Shown: piece after piece, positions 38,525 to 48,603 of the stretch
Layout: every line of letters starts with the position of its first letter
Position numbering within the stretch: the stretch's first letter is position 1
DNA from: JAWKTT01 sp041398965
GTDB lineage: Bacteria; Planctomycetota; Planctomycetia; Planctomycetales; Planctomycetaceae
Length of the DNA: 64,000 bases
Reading direction: 5' to 3'
Assembly (NCBI GenBank): GCA_041398965.1
Contig: JAWKTT010000021.1
Coordinates: 1-64,000 of the forward strand
Program-made: the position numbers and the translations under genes
Notes under the pieces: generated by a model
Database searches by the model: none
What the model was told of the DNA's origin: nothing
Seen by the model: the letters and a program-made list of their open reading frames with translations, nothing else

Positions 38525-40171
38525 ATGAACGCTTGGAATACCACAGACTCTGCTGTCGGGCAGCAGACGCCACGATTGTTGGTGCAGCATGCCGACGAAC
38601 GCAGGGAAACGTTGCGACTCAGTCGGACGTTGCGTCATACGATTGGACGTGCCCATGACAACTGGCTCAAACTGAGCGACACCGGTTGCAGTCGACATCA
38701 TTGCACTATCGAGTGGACCGGAGGTCAGTGGGTCATTTCCGACCTGGGAAGTAGCAACGGCACCCAGGTTGATTTGCAGAATGTCCGCCGCTGCGAGTTG
38801 GAGGATGGGTCTCTCATCTTGATCGGTCGCACTTGGTTCCGATTTAGCTACGAGACCGAAGAAGACTATATCTTCCCGGCAGACGCTCGGGTTGATGCCG
38901 CGGAGACGGACCACGGATTTCGCACCAACGATCCAGAGAATGCGCAATCGCTTGGCGAGAATAAAGGGAAGACTTCGACCATCCGCGACGCGACTGGCGT
39001 TTCGGGGCGTCCACAAGCGAACAGCGACGACCCGAGCACCGAGATTGGGATTGAACCTCCAGAACTCGAAAGCACCATTTCTCCGATCGTGCAGAAGCCC
39101 CTTCCAAACCGGGCCGAGTCATCCTCTGCAGGATTCGGCGAGCTGCAGCGTCGAAAGTTCTTCCCCGAGATGATTGGGGACAGCCCCACGATGCAGGTCC
39201 TTCGCGAAACGATTTCCATGCTGGCGACGACCGATGCCGGGGTGTTGCTGCTGGGAGAGACAGGCGTTGGGAAGGAATTAGTCGCCTACGAGATCCATCG
39301 ACTCAGTCGTCGTTCGTCCGGCCCTTATGTTTGCGTCAATTGCGCCGCACTCTCCGAGAGCCTACTTGAGAGCGAGTTGTTTGGACATGAGAAGGGATCC
39401 TTTACCGGGGCAACCGAGCGACGTCTGGGGAAGTTTGAACAGGCGGATGGTGGGACTCTGGTGCTCGACGAAATTGGGGAGATGAGTCCGACAATTCAGG
39501 CCAAGTTCTTACGTGTGCTCGATGGCCATGCCTTCGAAAGAGTCGGCGGAAATATCCCGATTCGAGTGAACGTCAGGGTCATCGCAGCAACAAATCGCAA
39601 CCTCGAACAAGCGGTCGCTCGTGGCGAGTTCCGTCGTGATTTGTATTTCCGCCTCAATGTTCTTGACATGACCATTCCTCCGTTGCGAGAACGTCGAGCC
39701 GACATTCCGACTCTGGCGAATCACTTCCTGAAGATCATCGCACTTCGGGCCCATGTCCCGGCCCCGAAATTAACGACCAATGCCATCGAACGACTGACCG
39801 TTCATGACTGGCCGGGGAACGTGCGAGAGTTGAAAAACCTTTTGGAACGAGCTTTCGTTTTTGCGAAGGATGGAGTGATCGACATTGGCGACCTCCGTTT
39901 CCCTGTCGGTGCGGTCGTCTCGGCAGAAGAGGCGGGGGTATTTCAGGAACAGTCTTTGCAGGCAGTGGAGCTTCAACATATCGTCCGCACTTTAGATGCG
40001 ACCGACTGGAACAAGAGTCGTGCCTCTCAAATCCTGGGAATTGAACGTTCGACGCTCGACCGGAAACTCAAACGCTATCGAATTCGACGTCCAAAACCGA
40101 AGACAACGATCATCCCGGCAAACCCCGACGATTCGGACGTGAAGGAAGAGTTCGATGACGTTGAAGAATGA
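38525..40171 (+). CDS. FHA-sigma54-dependent Fis-type activator
   Basis: A 548-residue transcription activator. An FHA phosphothreonine-binding domain (about 20-105; TIGRAHDN and GSSNGTQV) replaces the usual receiver, linking it to Ser/Thr kinases. A linker leads to a sigma54-interaction AAA+ domain with Walker A GETGVGKE (about 243-250), the GAFTGA-type loop GSFTGA (about 292-297), Walker [10 protein letters not shown] and arginine finger [12 protein letters not shown] Fis-type HTH ends it (about 495-525, [16 protein letters not shown]). It should activate sigma54 promoters when its FHA domain senses a phosphorylated partner. No kinase or target is evident nearby. Confidence 0.92.
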   Translation: MNAWNTTDSAVGQQTPRLLVQHADERRETLRLSRTLRHTIGRAHDNWLKLSDTGCSRHHCTIEWTGGQWVISDLGSSNGTQVDLQNVRRCELEDGSLILIGRTWFRFSYETEEDYIFPADARVDAAETDHGFRTNDPENAQSLGENKGKTSTIRDATGVSGRPQANSDDPSTEIGIEPPELESTISPIVQKPLPNRAESSSAGFGELQRRKFFPEMIGDSPTMQVLRETISMLATTDAGVLLLGETGVGKELVAYEIHRLSRRSSGPYVCVNCAALSESLLESELFGHEKGSFTGATERRLGKFEQADGGTLVLDEIGEMSPTIQAKFLRVLDGHAFERVGGNIPIRVNVRVIAATNRNLEQAVARGEFRRDLYFRLNVLDMTIPPLRERRADIPTLANHFLKIIALRAHVPAPKLTTNAIERLTVHDWPGNVRELKNLLERAFVFAKDGVIDIGDLRFPVGAVVSAEEAGVFQEQSLQAVELQHIVRTLDATDWNKSRASQILGIERSTLDRKLKRYRIRRPKPKTTIIPANPDDSDVKEEFDDVEE

Positions 40172-40304
40172 CGTCGTAGAAAGATGATGTTGGTAATGCA
40201 TTAGGTAGTGCATTAGGAGGTCCCGACCCCCAAAAAAGGTGGGGATAGGGAACGTCGGTGCAATCAAAGAGAATCGAATTCGAGTCGACGACTGTTGCGA
40301 GGTC

Positions 40305-41225
40305 TTAGAGCGTCGATTCGCTGCCGAGCAGTGCGGCGTCGGCGATGCGACGGACATGCTTGCGGAGTCGGACTTCGTTGCCGACCTCATTGAAGCTGAT
40401 GTCATCCATGAACGACCGCATCAGCAGAACCCCTCGGCCGCAAGGGCGTTCCAGAAAGCCGGGCTCTCGGGGATCGGGTAACGACTTCGGGTTGAAGCCT
40501 TTGCCATCGTCTCGAATGACGACCTCCAGAGCATCCTTTGTGAAGCGGACGCGAACGTGAATCTGACGATCGGCGTAGGGAAGCTGAGTGCGACGCTCGG
40601 CCGCGAGGTTATAAAACTTCTCGGCGTCTTCTTCCTTGAGGTCGGAACAGACGTCGAGGTTGCCGTGATAGTAAGCATTGGCGAGCGCTTCATCGATGGC
40701 AGTCGAGATGCGGACGCACTCGTTCTCTTCAAACAGGTGCCGAGACCGGATAAGTTCGCGGACTTCCTGCACCAGAGCCGACACCAGATTCAGGTCGTTA
40801 TCGACGCTGTAAGCCACTTCGGTCATCTGTCGTTGCAGACGATCTCGATGTGCCTGTTCTTCAGTGGATTCGAGGAGTCTGCGGACGGTATCGACCAAAC
40901 TGTCGTTGAGCTGAGTCTTGGGGACATAACTGGCCGCACCCCGTTCGAGGGCTTGCACGGCGATCAGTTCGCTCCCGGCGGCAGTCATGAGGACGACCGG
41001 AATCCGGGGGAACTCGTTGCGCATCACCTCCACCAGTTCGAGCCCGTTCATTTCGGGCATCTGCAAGTCGGTGACGACAAGGTCGGGATTGAGGCGTTCG
41101 ACGAGTTCGAGTGCCTGCTTGCCATCTGCCGCTGTGATGACAGACCATCTCTCTGCTCGCGCCAGCAGTTGGCTGGCTAGCACGAGATCGACCTTGGAAT
41201 CATCAACGACGAGTATGGTAGTCAT
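40305..41225 (-). CDS. Receiver-HATPase fusion regulator
   Basis: A 306-residue fusion. Residues 1-120 are a response-regulator receiver: D8, D9, phosphoacceptor D53 (VVTDLQMPEMNG) and K103 (YVPK) are all present. The C-terminal part is an RsbW-like HATPase: DEALANAYYHGN (N-box) and DDGKGFNP (G1) are seen. A central helical link of about 60 residues joins them. Such fusions resemble regulated anti-sigma/phosphatase switch proteins in general stress or second-messenger control; no histidine-kinase HisKA domain is present, so it is unlikely to autophosphorylate on a His here. The ATG at 41225 follows AGGAG. It is convergent with the FHA gene. Confidence 0.85.
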   Translation of the reverse strand: MTTILVVDDSKVDLVLASQLLARAERWSVITAADGKQALELVERLNPDLVVTDLQMPEMNGLELVEVMRNEFPRIPVVLMTAAGSELIAVQALERGAASYVPKTQLNDSLVDTVRRLLESTEEQAHRDRLQRQMTEVAYSVDNDLNLVSALVQEVRELIRSRHLFEENECVRISTAIDEALANAYYHGNLDVCSDLKEEDAEKFYNLAAERRTQLPYADRQIHVRVRFTKDALEVVIRDDGKGFNPKSLPDPREPGFLERPCGRGVLLMRSFMDDISFNEVGNEVRLRKHVRRIADAALLGSESTL

Positions 41226-41423
41226 GAGCGCTCCTGACGGAGAATCCGACATCAGCGACCAAATAGGTTCAGGCGAAGCATAGGCGACGCGGGCTTTGAG
41301 AAAAAGGGACCGAGCCACCTTGCATTATTGTCGCTGACAACGCATCGTCTGCCAAGAATCCGGTAGTGGTTTTTTTGTGATCTTTCGACGAAGAATGGCA
41401 AGAGGACTTCGGGCCGATTTTGG

Positions 41424-43643
41424 TCAATTCGTCGTCAGTTGGGCAGCGGCCACTCCGAACAACGCTCCTTCCAGCAGGTGACGTTCAAGGAACGCTCCGA
41501 TGGCTTCAAACTTGCTGTATTGCAGAATCAAGTGGTCCCCCGGTTGGATCAGAATGTTCTCGCGACTGGTCATGTTTCGTTTGATGCGTCGCAGGTCCAC
41601 TTCGATTGGAAGACGCGAGCCATCAACCAGTGTTCGCAGAACGATCACCTTGCTCGCTGAGACGGTCACGTCTTGGTTGAGGGCAGAGACTCCCCCGAGA
41701 GAACGGGAACTGCCGCTACTTCGTCCTCCCGATTGTGCAATGGACAAGGCATCCAGAACGGTCAGGTCGTAGTCGCGAGGGAGCGTATACTGCCCCCCGC
41801 CAAGGAGACCGCCAGTGTAATACACTTCGCTGCCTCGCGATTCAATGAAGACGATGTCCCCATCATGCAGGGTGATGTCCGCTTCGGACAGGTTGAGCGA
41901 TTCCCCTGCTGAGAGGCGTATCGGGATCTTGATGACATCGGGGCCATCAATGGTGGCGTTCAATCCACTGATGTCGTGCTCATGAAGCGCCCATGTCTCA
42001 CCTGTGCCCCATGCGGGCTGCGTCGACCATTGGGATGATGAGTGTGGCGTGAATCCCTGGTCCTGGATTGGTTCCAGATACTGCACCTGATTCAACCGAG
42101 CACCCGGTGATTTGGGGATTGTGGTGACTGGTGCCTGAGGCGACCGCTGCCAAGCCGCAGGCGTCTGCGGAGAAGTCATGGGCCGTCCCATCGCTTCTGG
42201 AGACAGCGACGGCGATGAGTACGCGGGGAACTGTGTTGATGACGGCTGGTTATAACTAAGTGGTTGCGCCAAGTTGGGTGAAGAAGGATTCTGTCGCCAA
42301 GCCTCGTTAGGCCCTGGAGTGTAGACGTCCTGCCGAGAGATCGAGTGTCCACCTGTCGCCGAGAATCCAGAAGAGTTGCGGTTCGACGCGAACGGGTTTC
42401 CCGCCCGAGTCACATCGGCCTGAACCGGTCGAGTGCTGCCATAGGAAGTCGCGGCAACTGTCGTCGGACTCGTCGATCGATATCCCTGTGTCATCGGATT
42501 GCTGGAAGAAACCGAGTGTCCCGACAACGTCGGTGATCCCGACATCCGACCGCTGCTCGCCTGGGAAGAATTGTCGCTTCGCCCTCGTTGGAACATGGAG
42601 TTCCAACGGCTTTCGGGTGATTGATAACGAAACGTCGGTTCCGAGCCTGAAGGGGACAAGACTGGCCCCCCCGGTTGCATCATCGGCTGTCCATAGCCAG
42701 GTTGTGGAGACCCCGACGGCGGCGACATCATCGGCTGTTGTACTGGGTTCACCCCCGGCGGATACGACATCATCGGCTGTGGCATCATCGGCGGCTGATA
42801 GCTTGGCGGCATCATTCCGGTGGGGAATTGTTGGGCGAACCCATCGCCTGGCATCGGTCCTGCCTGGCTACCGCGTCGACGAATCACCCGGATCATGTTC
42901 TCGGCATCCAACCCCGGCAGGCCGTCGACACCTTGAACGCGGGAGAGTGCGTGCATCACGTCGTTTTCATAAGCCTTCAGATTGACAACGCGAGAGGTCC
43001 CGCGCTGAATGCTTCCGAGGTTGACCGTTCCCGGTTGTTGGGTTCCACCCGGACCGCCACTCGTTGAGGCTTCCTGCCGGACGACGAGCACTCGAATCTC
43101 TCGGGGGCGAAACAACGAGACGAGAATCCGCTCGTTTCCCTGGGGCAGGATTTGCTTCGGATGTGAGTAGGCGCGTTGGATCGCTTCTTCGACCTGACGC
43201 AACGTCATCCCCGAGACAGGAATCGGCTGCACCTGTGGGAGCGACACGGTCCCATCGTCCCGCACATGAATCGGATAACCAACTGAGGGGGCAATCTCCG
43301 GATCGTATGCGATATTGATCGGGGGCGATTCGCCGATCGCCTGAAAGTCTGGAGTCCGGGTTCCGAGCACACCGGGGATATAGATCGACAATACATCTCC
43401 GCGATCGACCAGATATTGTTGCGGTCGAGACCGAGTCAACAACATCGGACTGATTGTGGTTTGGTGATTGCGAGACTGACCGAGGAATTCCGGCGGAAGA
43501 TGGCTGGCAGGAACCCCTTCAATCGGGGTGAAAGCAGCACATCCCGAGAGACCCGCCAGACACAGAACGCCCAACAACCACGAACGTGTCCAACCGGACA
43601 TCGCTTGCAGCAAGGGTCGAGTGTGCTGAATTTCATTCCGCAT
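41424..43643 (-). CDS. SLBB polysaccharide export lipoprotein (Wza-like)
   Basis: A 739-residue outer-membrane-type export lipoprotein. The lipobox LSGC puts acylation at Cys35. The Poly_export domain (about 70-170, YLVDRGDVLSIYIPGVLG) and SLBB-type segments are clear. Between them lies a long Pro/Gln/Met/Ser-rich low-complexity insertion (about 280-560) with repeated PMM units. The final part (LILQYSKFEAIGAFLERHLLEGA) resembles a Wza C-terminus. It probably forms a capsule or exopolysaccharide outlet, but no Wzc or glycosyltransferases adjoin it. The ATG at 43643 is chosen; an ATG at 43655 is close. It precedes a small lipoprotein gene by about 140 bases. Confidence 0.85.
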   Translation of the reverse strand: MRNEIQHTRPLLQAMSGWTRSWLLGVLCLAGLSGCAAFTPIEGVPASHLPPEFLGQSRNHQTTISPMLLTRSRPQQYLVDRGDVLSIYIPGVLGTRTPDFQAIGESPPINIAYDPEIAPSVGYPIHVRDDGTVSLPQVQPIPVSGMTLRQVEEAIQRAYSHPKQILPQGNERILVSLFRPREIRVLVVRQEASTSGGPGGTQQPGTVNLGSIQRGTSRVVNLKAYENDVMHALSRVQGVDGLPGLDAENMIRVIRRRGSQAGPMPGDGFAQQFPTGMMPPSYQPPMMPQPMMSYPPGVNPVQQPMMSPPSGSPQPGYGQPMMQPGGPVLSPSGSEPTFRYQSPESRWNSMFQRGRSDNSSQASSGRMSGSPTLSGHSVSSSNPMTQGYRSTSPTTVAATSYGSTRPVQADVTRAGNPFASNRNSSGFSATGGHSISRQDVYTPGPNEAWRQNPSSPNLAQPLSYNQPSSTQFPAYSSPSLSPEAMGRPMTSPQTPAAWQRSPQAPVTTIPKSPGARLNQVQYLEPIQDQGFTPHSSSQWSTQPAWGTGETWALHEHDISGLNATIDGPDVIKIPIRLSAGESLNLSEADITLHDGDIVFIESRGSEVYYTGGLLGGGQYTLPRDYDLTVLDALSIAQSGGRSSGSSRSLGGVSALNQDVTVSASKVIVLRTLVDGSRLPIEVDLRRIKRNMTSRENILIQPGDHLILQYSKFEAIGAFLERHLLEGALFGVAAAQLTTN

Positions 43644-43781
43644 GATGTCATCCATGACGCAGGAGTCGTTCGCAAGGCTCAGTTTTTGGCCGTGAGCTTG
43701 GAGCCTTTGGGGCGACGTGTCGAAGTTTTGTCCGGCAGTTGTTATGAGGTGAAGCGATCCTTGCTGCACCCGTCTCAAAAC

Positions 43782-44243
43782 CTAATACCCTGATTCCCAA
43801 CCGCAGTGTGATCCCTCGTATTGGCTTCCCCGGTGCTGGTAGGGAGTTCCTGACGACGGGACAAAGCGGGCATCTCCACTCCAACATTGTGCCGCGGAGG
43901 CACCTGCCGCGTACCCGGCGAACCACAGGTCGGCTCGGCGATGCCCCTCGGGAGTGCGGTAGTTGTCATACCAGTAGCACTCGGGAGGAACGGGGGGGAC
44001 GGCACCGGTCGCCCCCTGCCGAATATCAATAAATGCCTGCCGGTAACCACGTCGATAGTCCGCCGACTGTCGCCCACCACAACGTGCGAGCTCTCCGTTC
44101 GCCACCATGCGGGCCACGGTTTCTGACTGCACGTCATCGGCAAACCGGTGATAACCCGTTGCCCGAATAAAGGTGTGATCATTCACCGTCTGGCAGCCGA
44201 GCCACGTCGCACAGACAAGAACGAGTATGGAGGCGTATCTCAT
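43782..44243 (-). CDS. Small lipoprotein, unknown function
   Basis: A 153-residue protein with a short signal sequence and a lipobox WLGC (Cys17). The mature part has many aromatic and Gly residues and conserved-looking motifs such as DYRRGYRQAFIDIRQGATG and FAGYAAGASAAQ, plus several Cys. It resembles a small secreted planctomycete family and I do not recognise a function. It is oriented like the polysaccharide export gene that follows it, so a shared transcript and a role in the same envelope machinery are possible. Confidence 0.7.
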   Translation of the reverse strand: MRYASILVLVCATWLGCQTVNDHTFIRATGYHRFADDVQSETVARMVANGELARCGGRQSADYRRGYRQAFIDIRQGATGAVPPVPPECYWYDNYRTPEGHRRADLWFAGYAAGASAAQCWSGDARFVPSSGTPYQHRGSQYEGSHCGWESGY

Positions 44244-44564
44244 GAAACCGTCACAATCTGGCTGACTCCCGATCCGCCCCGAGATGGCCTTTGTGCCGTT
44301 CGGGTCGATTGAGGAGACTTGAATGGTCCGTATCCACCAGCATGATCGGTTGCGACGATTGGTCGGATCGACCGTGTTCCGCCGGACCTGCCGAGAAATC
44401 GCAGTCTACGACCGGCACGCGGCGGATGACCGCCAGAGCAATCAAACTTGCCCCCCCTTGTCCCGACTTCCTAATAGGATTCGCCCGCGAGAGTTTCAGA
44501 GGAATCGCTCTGCTGAGAGAAGATTTCCTCAAGCGTTGAGAACAGATGGTGTGCAAAACATCTG
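44244..44564. other. 321-base gap between lipoprotein and DUF2238 genes
   Basis: Both flanking genes are on the minus strand. No gene is supported; a 101-codon frame on the minus strand lacks any family motif. No clear hairpin was found. Confidence 0.35.
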
Positions 44565-45167
44565 CTACGAACGGCGGCGAGTCAGGTACGCGATCGGGAG
44601 CACGAGCAGGGAGCCAAGCAGTGCGATCGCGATGTCCTTTTGAGCGTCCCAGTGGTCACCTTGCTGGCCGTTGTAAGCCTCAGCCACGTCGGGGGCCATA
44701 ACAACGGCGAGTAACCATTCGAGCACTTCGTAAACTCCACTCATAGCCGTCACAGCACAGAGGGCAAAAGCGATCTCCCAGCCTCGATCCAGTTTCCCCC
44801 AGCGACTCGCCAGTCCAGCGCAAGGGGCAATGAACAACGCGCCGAAACCGAAGTGGACCAATCGATCGTAATTGTTTCGTGTCCATCCGAATTCAAGCGA
44901 TGGCGAGAACCCCGTCCATGACAGCAGAATCTCATCATAGGGGACATAAGAGTAGATGTACCGAGCCCCCAGAATGTGCAGCCACAGGAAGGCGATGACA
45001 CAGAGAAACGCTGCTCGCGAGAGCCACTCGCGTCGCAAGTCTGCACTTAGAAGGGCGATGCCGATCACCGTTGGCAGGTGCTGTAAAGACTGCTCTTTAG
45101 GAAAGGGGGGCTGCACCAGCGAGACCCCCAACAGCATCGCCGTCAGCAGCAGGAAGGCCCCCTTCAT
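44565..45167 (-). CDS. DUF2238 (YjdF-like) polytopic membrane protein
   Basis: A 200-residue inner-membrane protein with about five to six hydrophobic segments. NNYDRLVHFGFGALF and the C-terminal GDHWDAQKDIAIALLG segments are diagnostic of DUF2238/YjdF, a family of unknown function. It starts 30 bases past the stop of the YhaN-like ATPase in the same direction, which strongly suggests one transcript with the YhaO/YhaN-like pair. The conserved Asp/His of the family might bind a metal or proton, but this is not established. Confidence 0.85.
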   Translation of the reverse strand: MKGAFLLLTAMLLGVSLVQPPFPKEQSLQHLPTVIGIALLSADLRREWLSRAAFLCVIAFLWLHILGARYIYSYVPYDEILLSWTGFSPSLEFGWTRNNYDRLVHFGFGALFIAPCAGLASRWGKLDRGWEIAFALCAVTAMSGVYEVLEWLLAVVMAPDVAEAYNGQQGDHWDAQKDIAIALLGSLLVLPIAYLTRRRS

Positions 45168-45197
45168 GATTGTCCCCTCGCTGGCAATGGACTTCCA

Positions 45198-48100
45198 CTA
45201 CCCAACACGTTCGACAACTGCGGGCGAGTGGCCGGGGAGCCAGATGGGGTCTGATCCCTTCGACTCGAACATGTGTGCGAGATGCAGGTGGCAAGTGAAG
45301 AACAGAATCTGTTGTCCGTCATCGGCAAAGTCGAGCAGTGCCTCAACGGCAGCATCGGTGCGGGTCTGGTCAAAGTTTACGAAGACGTCGTCTAACACCA
45401 TCGGTAACTGAACACCGTTCTCGGCGAACTCTCGAATCACCGCCATCCGAACCGCGAGGAATAACTGCTCTCGGGTGCCGCTTGAGAGATGTTCGACATG
45501 GAACGATTGACCATGATCGTCATCGATAATGAGTTTCTTGTCCCCCAAAGGTGCCCAGACGTTGTGATACTTGCCGAGCGTCAGGCGTTCGAGGAATTCT
45601 GAAGCGAGTTGCAGTGTTCGAGGTTGGCAGTGTCGCTCGACGCGGTGCCGCACTCGCTCGATCGCCAGACCGGCCAGCTGGGCAGAACCCCAGCGAGAGG
45701 TCGCCTCTTTCAATTCCGTTGCAACACGTTTCCGCTTCCGGGAGAGTGCTTCCAGAGAGGCGTCCTCTTCCATGTGCTGAATATCTCGGCGAATTCGTCC
45801 GATTTCTTCGTGCGCCTGTTGGAGCGATTTCTCGAGGTCCTTCAATTCCTCCCTCGACTTCGCCACATTCCGGGCATTGAGGGAGGCGTCGAATCCGATG
45901 AGGTCTTCTTCGACAACCGCGAGTTCCGGTTCCGACTTCGTTGCCGCATCGACGTCGCGTCGAGCTGCTTCCAGCAACCGGGTGATCTCGCCGCGACGCT
46001 GCATCGCCTTGATTCGGCTGACAAGCTCGTCGCGATCTGCCGCCCCTGCACGGGAGAGGAAGGAAATCCGTCGTGCCCGACAGGTTTCAATCTTGCCATC
46101 GAGTTGTTCGGCTTCGTTCCGCTGACGTCGTGCCTCCGAGAGAAGGCGAAGACGTTCGCGACGCTGTTCATCGACTTGCTTGAGTCGACGTTCCCACTCG
46201 ATCAACGTCTGGTAGGAGGCCCCTTCGCGATGTGTCGTGCCGGGAATCAGTCGAGCGAGTCGGGTGACTTCGCTGTGGAATGCTTCGACGGTCTCTTGAT
46301 CTCGATTGCGATCATGGTCTTCCCACTGCAACTCTTGCCAGGCATGTTGCACTTCGGCCACTTGCTGCCATGTGTGTAGTGCATCGGGAACACGGAGGGT
46401 CTCTGCCAGTCCGAGTCGTCGCAGCGTGTCGCTCCACTCGCGACGAGCCGACGCAACTGCACGTTGCCGAACTTGCAGCTTGTCCTTGAGTTGCGAAAGT
46501 CGACGCTTCCTCTTGATGACGAGTTTCTCTTCTTCTTCGAATCGATCAAGTTCCCCGAGGCGACGGCGGATACGATCGATGACGCTGAACTCGCTGAGAT
46601 CGCTCGGCTCATCGGCACGGGGGGCCAGCAAGGCGTGCATCTTGCGATTTTCGTTCTCGTCTGTCATTCGTTCGATGGTGGCGATTGTCTGCTGACGTTC
46701 GTCCTGAGTTTCCCGGAGTCGCCGTTGCAGACGACCGCCATCCCAGCCAAGGTACTGGGCAAAGTGCTGTTTCATCGTGTAGGTGACCGCACCGCAGCAG
46801 ACCCCCAGCAACATGTAGACCAGTCCAACGATCCACGCCGTGTTCCCCCCTCGGACACTCCCCTGTGGGAGCGAAACCATTCCGAAGACAAACAGTAACA
46901 ACCCCGTCAGGCCGAAGACCCACAGCACGAGATAGAAGTACGGCGGCAGATCGCGGTGTTCGGGGAGAAAGCGGAGTTGTTCTTCTAAGGCCAGTTGCGT
47001 TTCGGCGAGGCGTTCTTCGGTGTTCCGCAAGCTGACGAGTTGCTCCATTTCAGCGAGTCGTCGTCGGGCATGGGCTTTGGCCTGCGGGATGGTCGCCTTC
47101 CCCAAGAGTTTCGCCTGTTCATCGAAGTCGGAAATGCGTGCCTTCGAAGATGCGATCCCTTTCTTGTACAAACGGACTGTCCGCGAACGCTGCATGAGCG
47201 TCTTTCGATACGCGTCTCCGGTTCGGAGCAAAGTCGACAGGGCTGCTGCCGATGCATCAAATCGATCGACACGGTCAATCGAGAGTTGCGTCCCGAGTTC
47301 GTCAAGATTTCGCTGAATCTCGGCCTTTCGCTGGGACTTTCCTTGCGAGCGATTCTGGATTTTCTGCTCAATCCGTTTGACTTCGTCCTGACGTTCAAGC
47401 AGGTTGCGGATCGTGCAGACCTGTTCTTCGAGAGCCGGTTCGATCGTTGATTGTTCCGCCTTGATTTCCAGTTGACGAACTTCCGCCATCAAACGATTGC
47501 GACGCGTCAACGTTTCTTCGAGTTCGAGATCAATCTCATCCAGACGGGCGATGGCATCGTCCCCAATGCCGTTGAAGAGGGGGATCGACTCGAGTTCGCG
47601 ACGCAGTTCGCGCTGCCTCGACCACGGAGCATGCACTCGGTCTAAGAACTGATAACCCCGGAGATTTCGCTGTAACACCGTTTGACGGTCTCGCTGTCTG
47701 TCGATCTCGATTGTCAGCGCGTGTCGTCGTTCGGCTAACTTCGTGAGCTTGTCTTCTGAGTTGTGAATTTCGTCGAGGTCACGGTCAATCTCTTCGAGTT
47801 GCCGAGAGAGGTCGGCCAGCAAGCCCCGTTGATGCTCGGGGTCAAACAGTCGATTCGTTTCGCGATGGGCTGCCTGTTGAGCATTGAGAATTCGTCGTCC
47901 TTCCGGTCCCAGCGACAGACCGTAAATGTGACGCGAGACATCAGTTCCGGAGAGCGTTGCGAGTTCTTGGAGTTCTTCGAGTCCGATGGCAAAGATCGAT
48001 TCGTACATCTCTTCGCTGGTCGACCCGATGAGCCGCTGGAGTCGCTCTTCGGCCATCCCATCATGATCGTTCCCGTTAATCGACAGTCGTCCTCTGGTGC

Positions 48101-48368
48101 CGGGGACCGACTCGCGACGCAACAGGTATTCCGCTTGATTGTGAACGACTCGCAGTGCTCCGGCACAACTTCGATAACGTCGTTCCGGACCAGCCGACCG
48201 TTCGTCACGATCGTGATAGCCGTATAAAATCGCCCGCACAAACCTCATGAGTGTCGACTTCCCCGCTTCGTTCGGTCCATAGAAGACCGAAACTCCGGGG
48301 TCCGAGAGTGGCAACGACAGGTCTTGCCAGACGCCGAATCGCTCAACTTGAATATCGTGAATTTTCAT
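45198..48368 (-). CDS. YhaN/Rad50-like SMC ATPase with membrane hairpin
   Basis: A 1056-residue SMC-like ATPase of the AAA_27/YhaN (SbcE) group. Walker A is GPNEAGKST at 31-39; the signature LSSGTREQLFLAVRMA and Walker B VLDDVFVNFD lie near the C-terminus. Two long coiled coils flank two hydrophobic helices (about 476-498 and 508-528), exactly at the middle of the chain, where Rad50 has its CxxC zinc hook. No CxxC is present there. The coiled coil therefore may be anchored in the membrane. It is cotranscribed with the YhaO-like protein upstream and a DUF2238 gene downstream. B. subtilis YhaN is linked to double-strand break repair; activity here is inferred. Confidence 0.88.
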   Translation of the reverse strand: MKIHDIQVERFGVWQDLSLPLSDPGVSVFYGPNEAGKSTLMRFVRAILYGYHDRDERSAGPERRYRSCAGALRVVHNQAEYLLRRESVPGTRGRLSINGNDHDGMAEERLQRLIGSTSEEMYESIFAIGLEELQELATLSGTDVSRHIYGLSLGPEGRRILNAQQAAHRETNRLFDPEHQRGLLADLSRQLEEIDRDLDEIHNSEDKLTKLAERRHALTIEIDRQRDRQTVLQRNLRGYQFLDRVHAPWSRQRELRRELESIPLFNGIGDDAIARLDEIDLELEETLTRRNRLMAEVRQLEIKAEQSTIEPALEEQVCTIRNLLERQDEVKRIEQKIQNRSQGKSQRKAEIQRNLDELGTQLSIDRVDRFDASAAALSTLLRTGDAYRKTLMQRSRTVRLYKKGIASSKARISDFDEQAKLLGKATIPQAKAHARRRLAEMEQLVSLRNTEERLAETQLALEEQLRFLPEHRDLPPYFYLVLWVFGLTGLLLFVFGMVSLPQGSVRGGNTAWIVGLVYMLLGVCCGAVTYTMKQHFAQYLGWDGGRLQRRLRETQDERQQTIATIERMTDENENRKMHALLAPRADEPSDLSEFSVIDRIRRRLGELDRFEEEEKLVIKRKRRLSQLKDKLQVRQRAVASARREWSDTLRRLGLAETLRVPDALHTWQQVAEVQHAWQELQWEDHDRNRDQETVEAFHSEVTRLARLIPGTTHREGASYQTLIEWERRLKQVDEQRRERLRLLSEARRQRNEAEQLDGKIETCRARRISFLSRAGAADRDELVSRIKAMQRRGEITRLLEAARRDVDAATKSEPELAVVEEDLIGFDASLNARNVAKSREELKDLEKSLQQAHEEIGRIRRDIQHMEEDASLEALSRKRKRVATELKEATSRWGSAQLAGLAIERVRHRVERHCQPRTLQLASEFLERLTLGKYHNVWAPLGDKKLIIDDDHGQSFHVEHLSSGTREQLFLAVRMAVIREFAENGVQLPMVLDDVFVNFDQTRTDAAVEALLDFADDGQQILFFTCHLHLAHMFESKGSDPIWLPGHSPAVVERVG

Positions 48369-48603
48369 CAGTCTCGATCCTCATCCCTGAGGCCAAAGAA
48401 GACGCGACCGAATTGTCGAGTCCCCCGAAATATGCCTGTACCAGTCGCCTCTTTTCTCCCTTGTCCCGATATGCCGAACAAGGCTCCCCCAAGATTCAAC
48501 TGCCCCCAAATTCCAACCTTCGCCACGAAACACTAGCTTCTACTCACTCGCGAACCACGAATCCCTCAGCCATTCTCCCTCGTCAATCCTTCATCCTCCT
48601 CGA

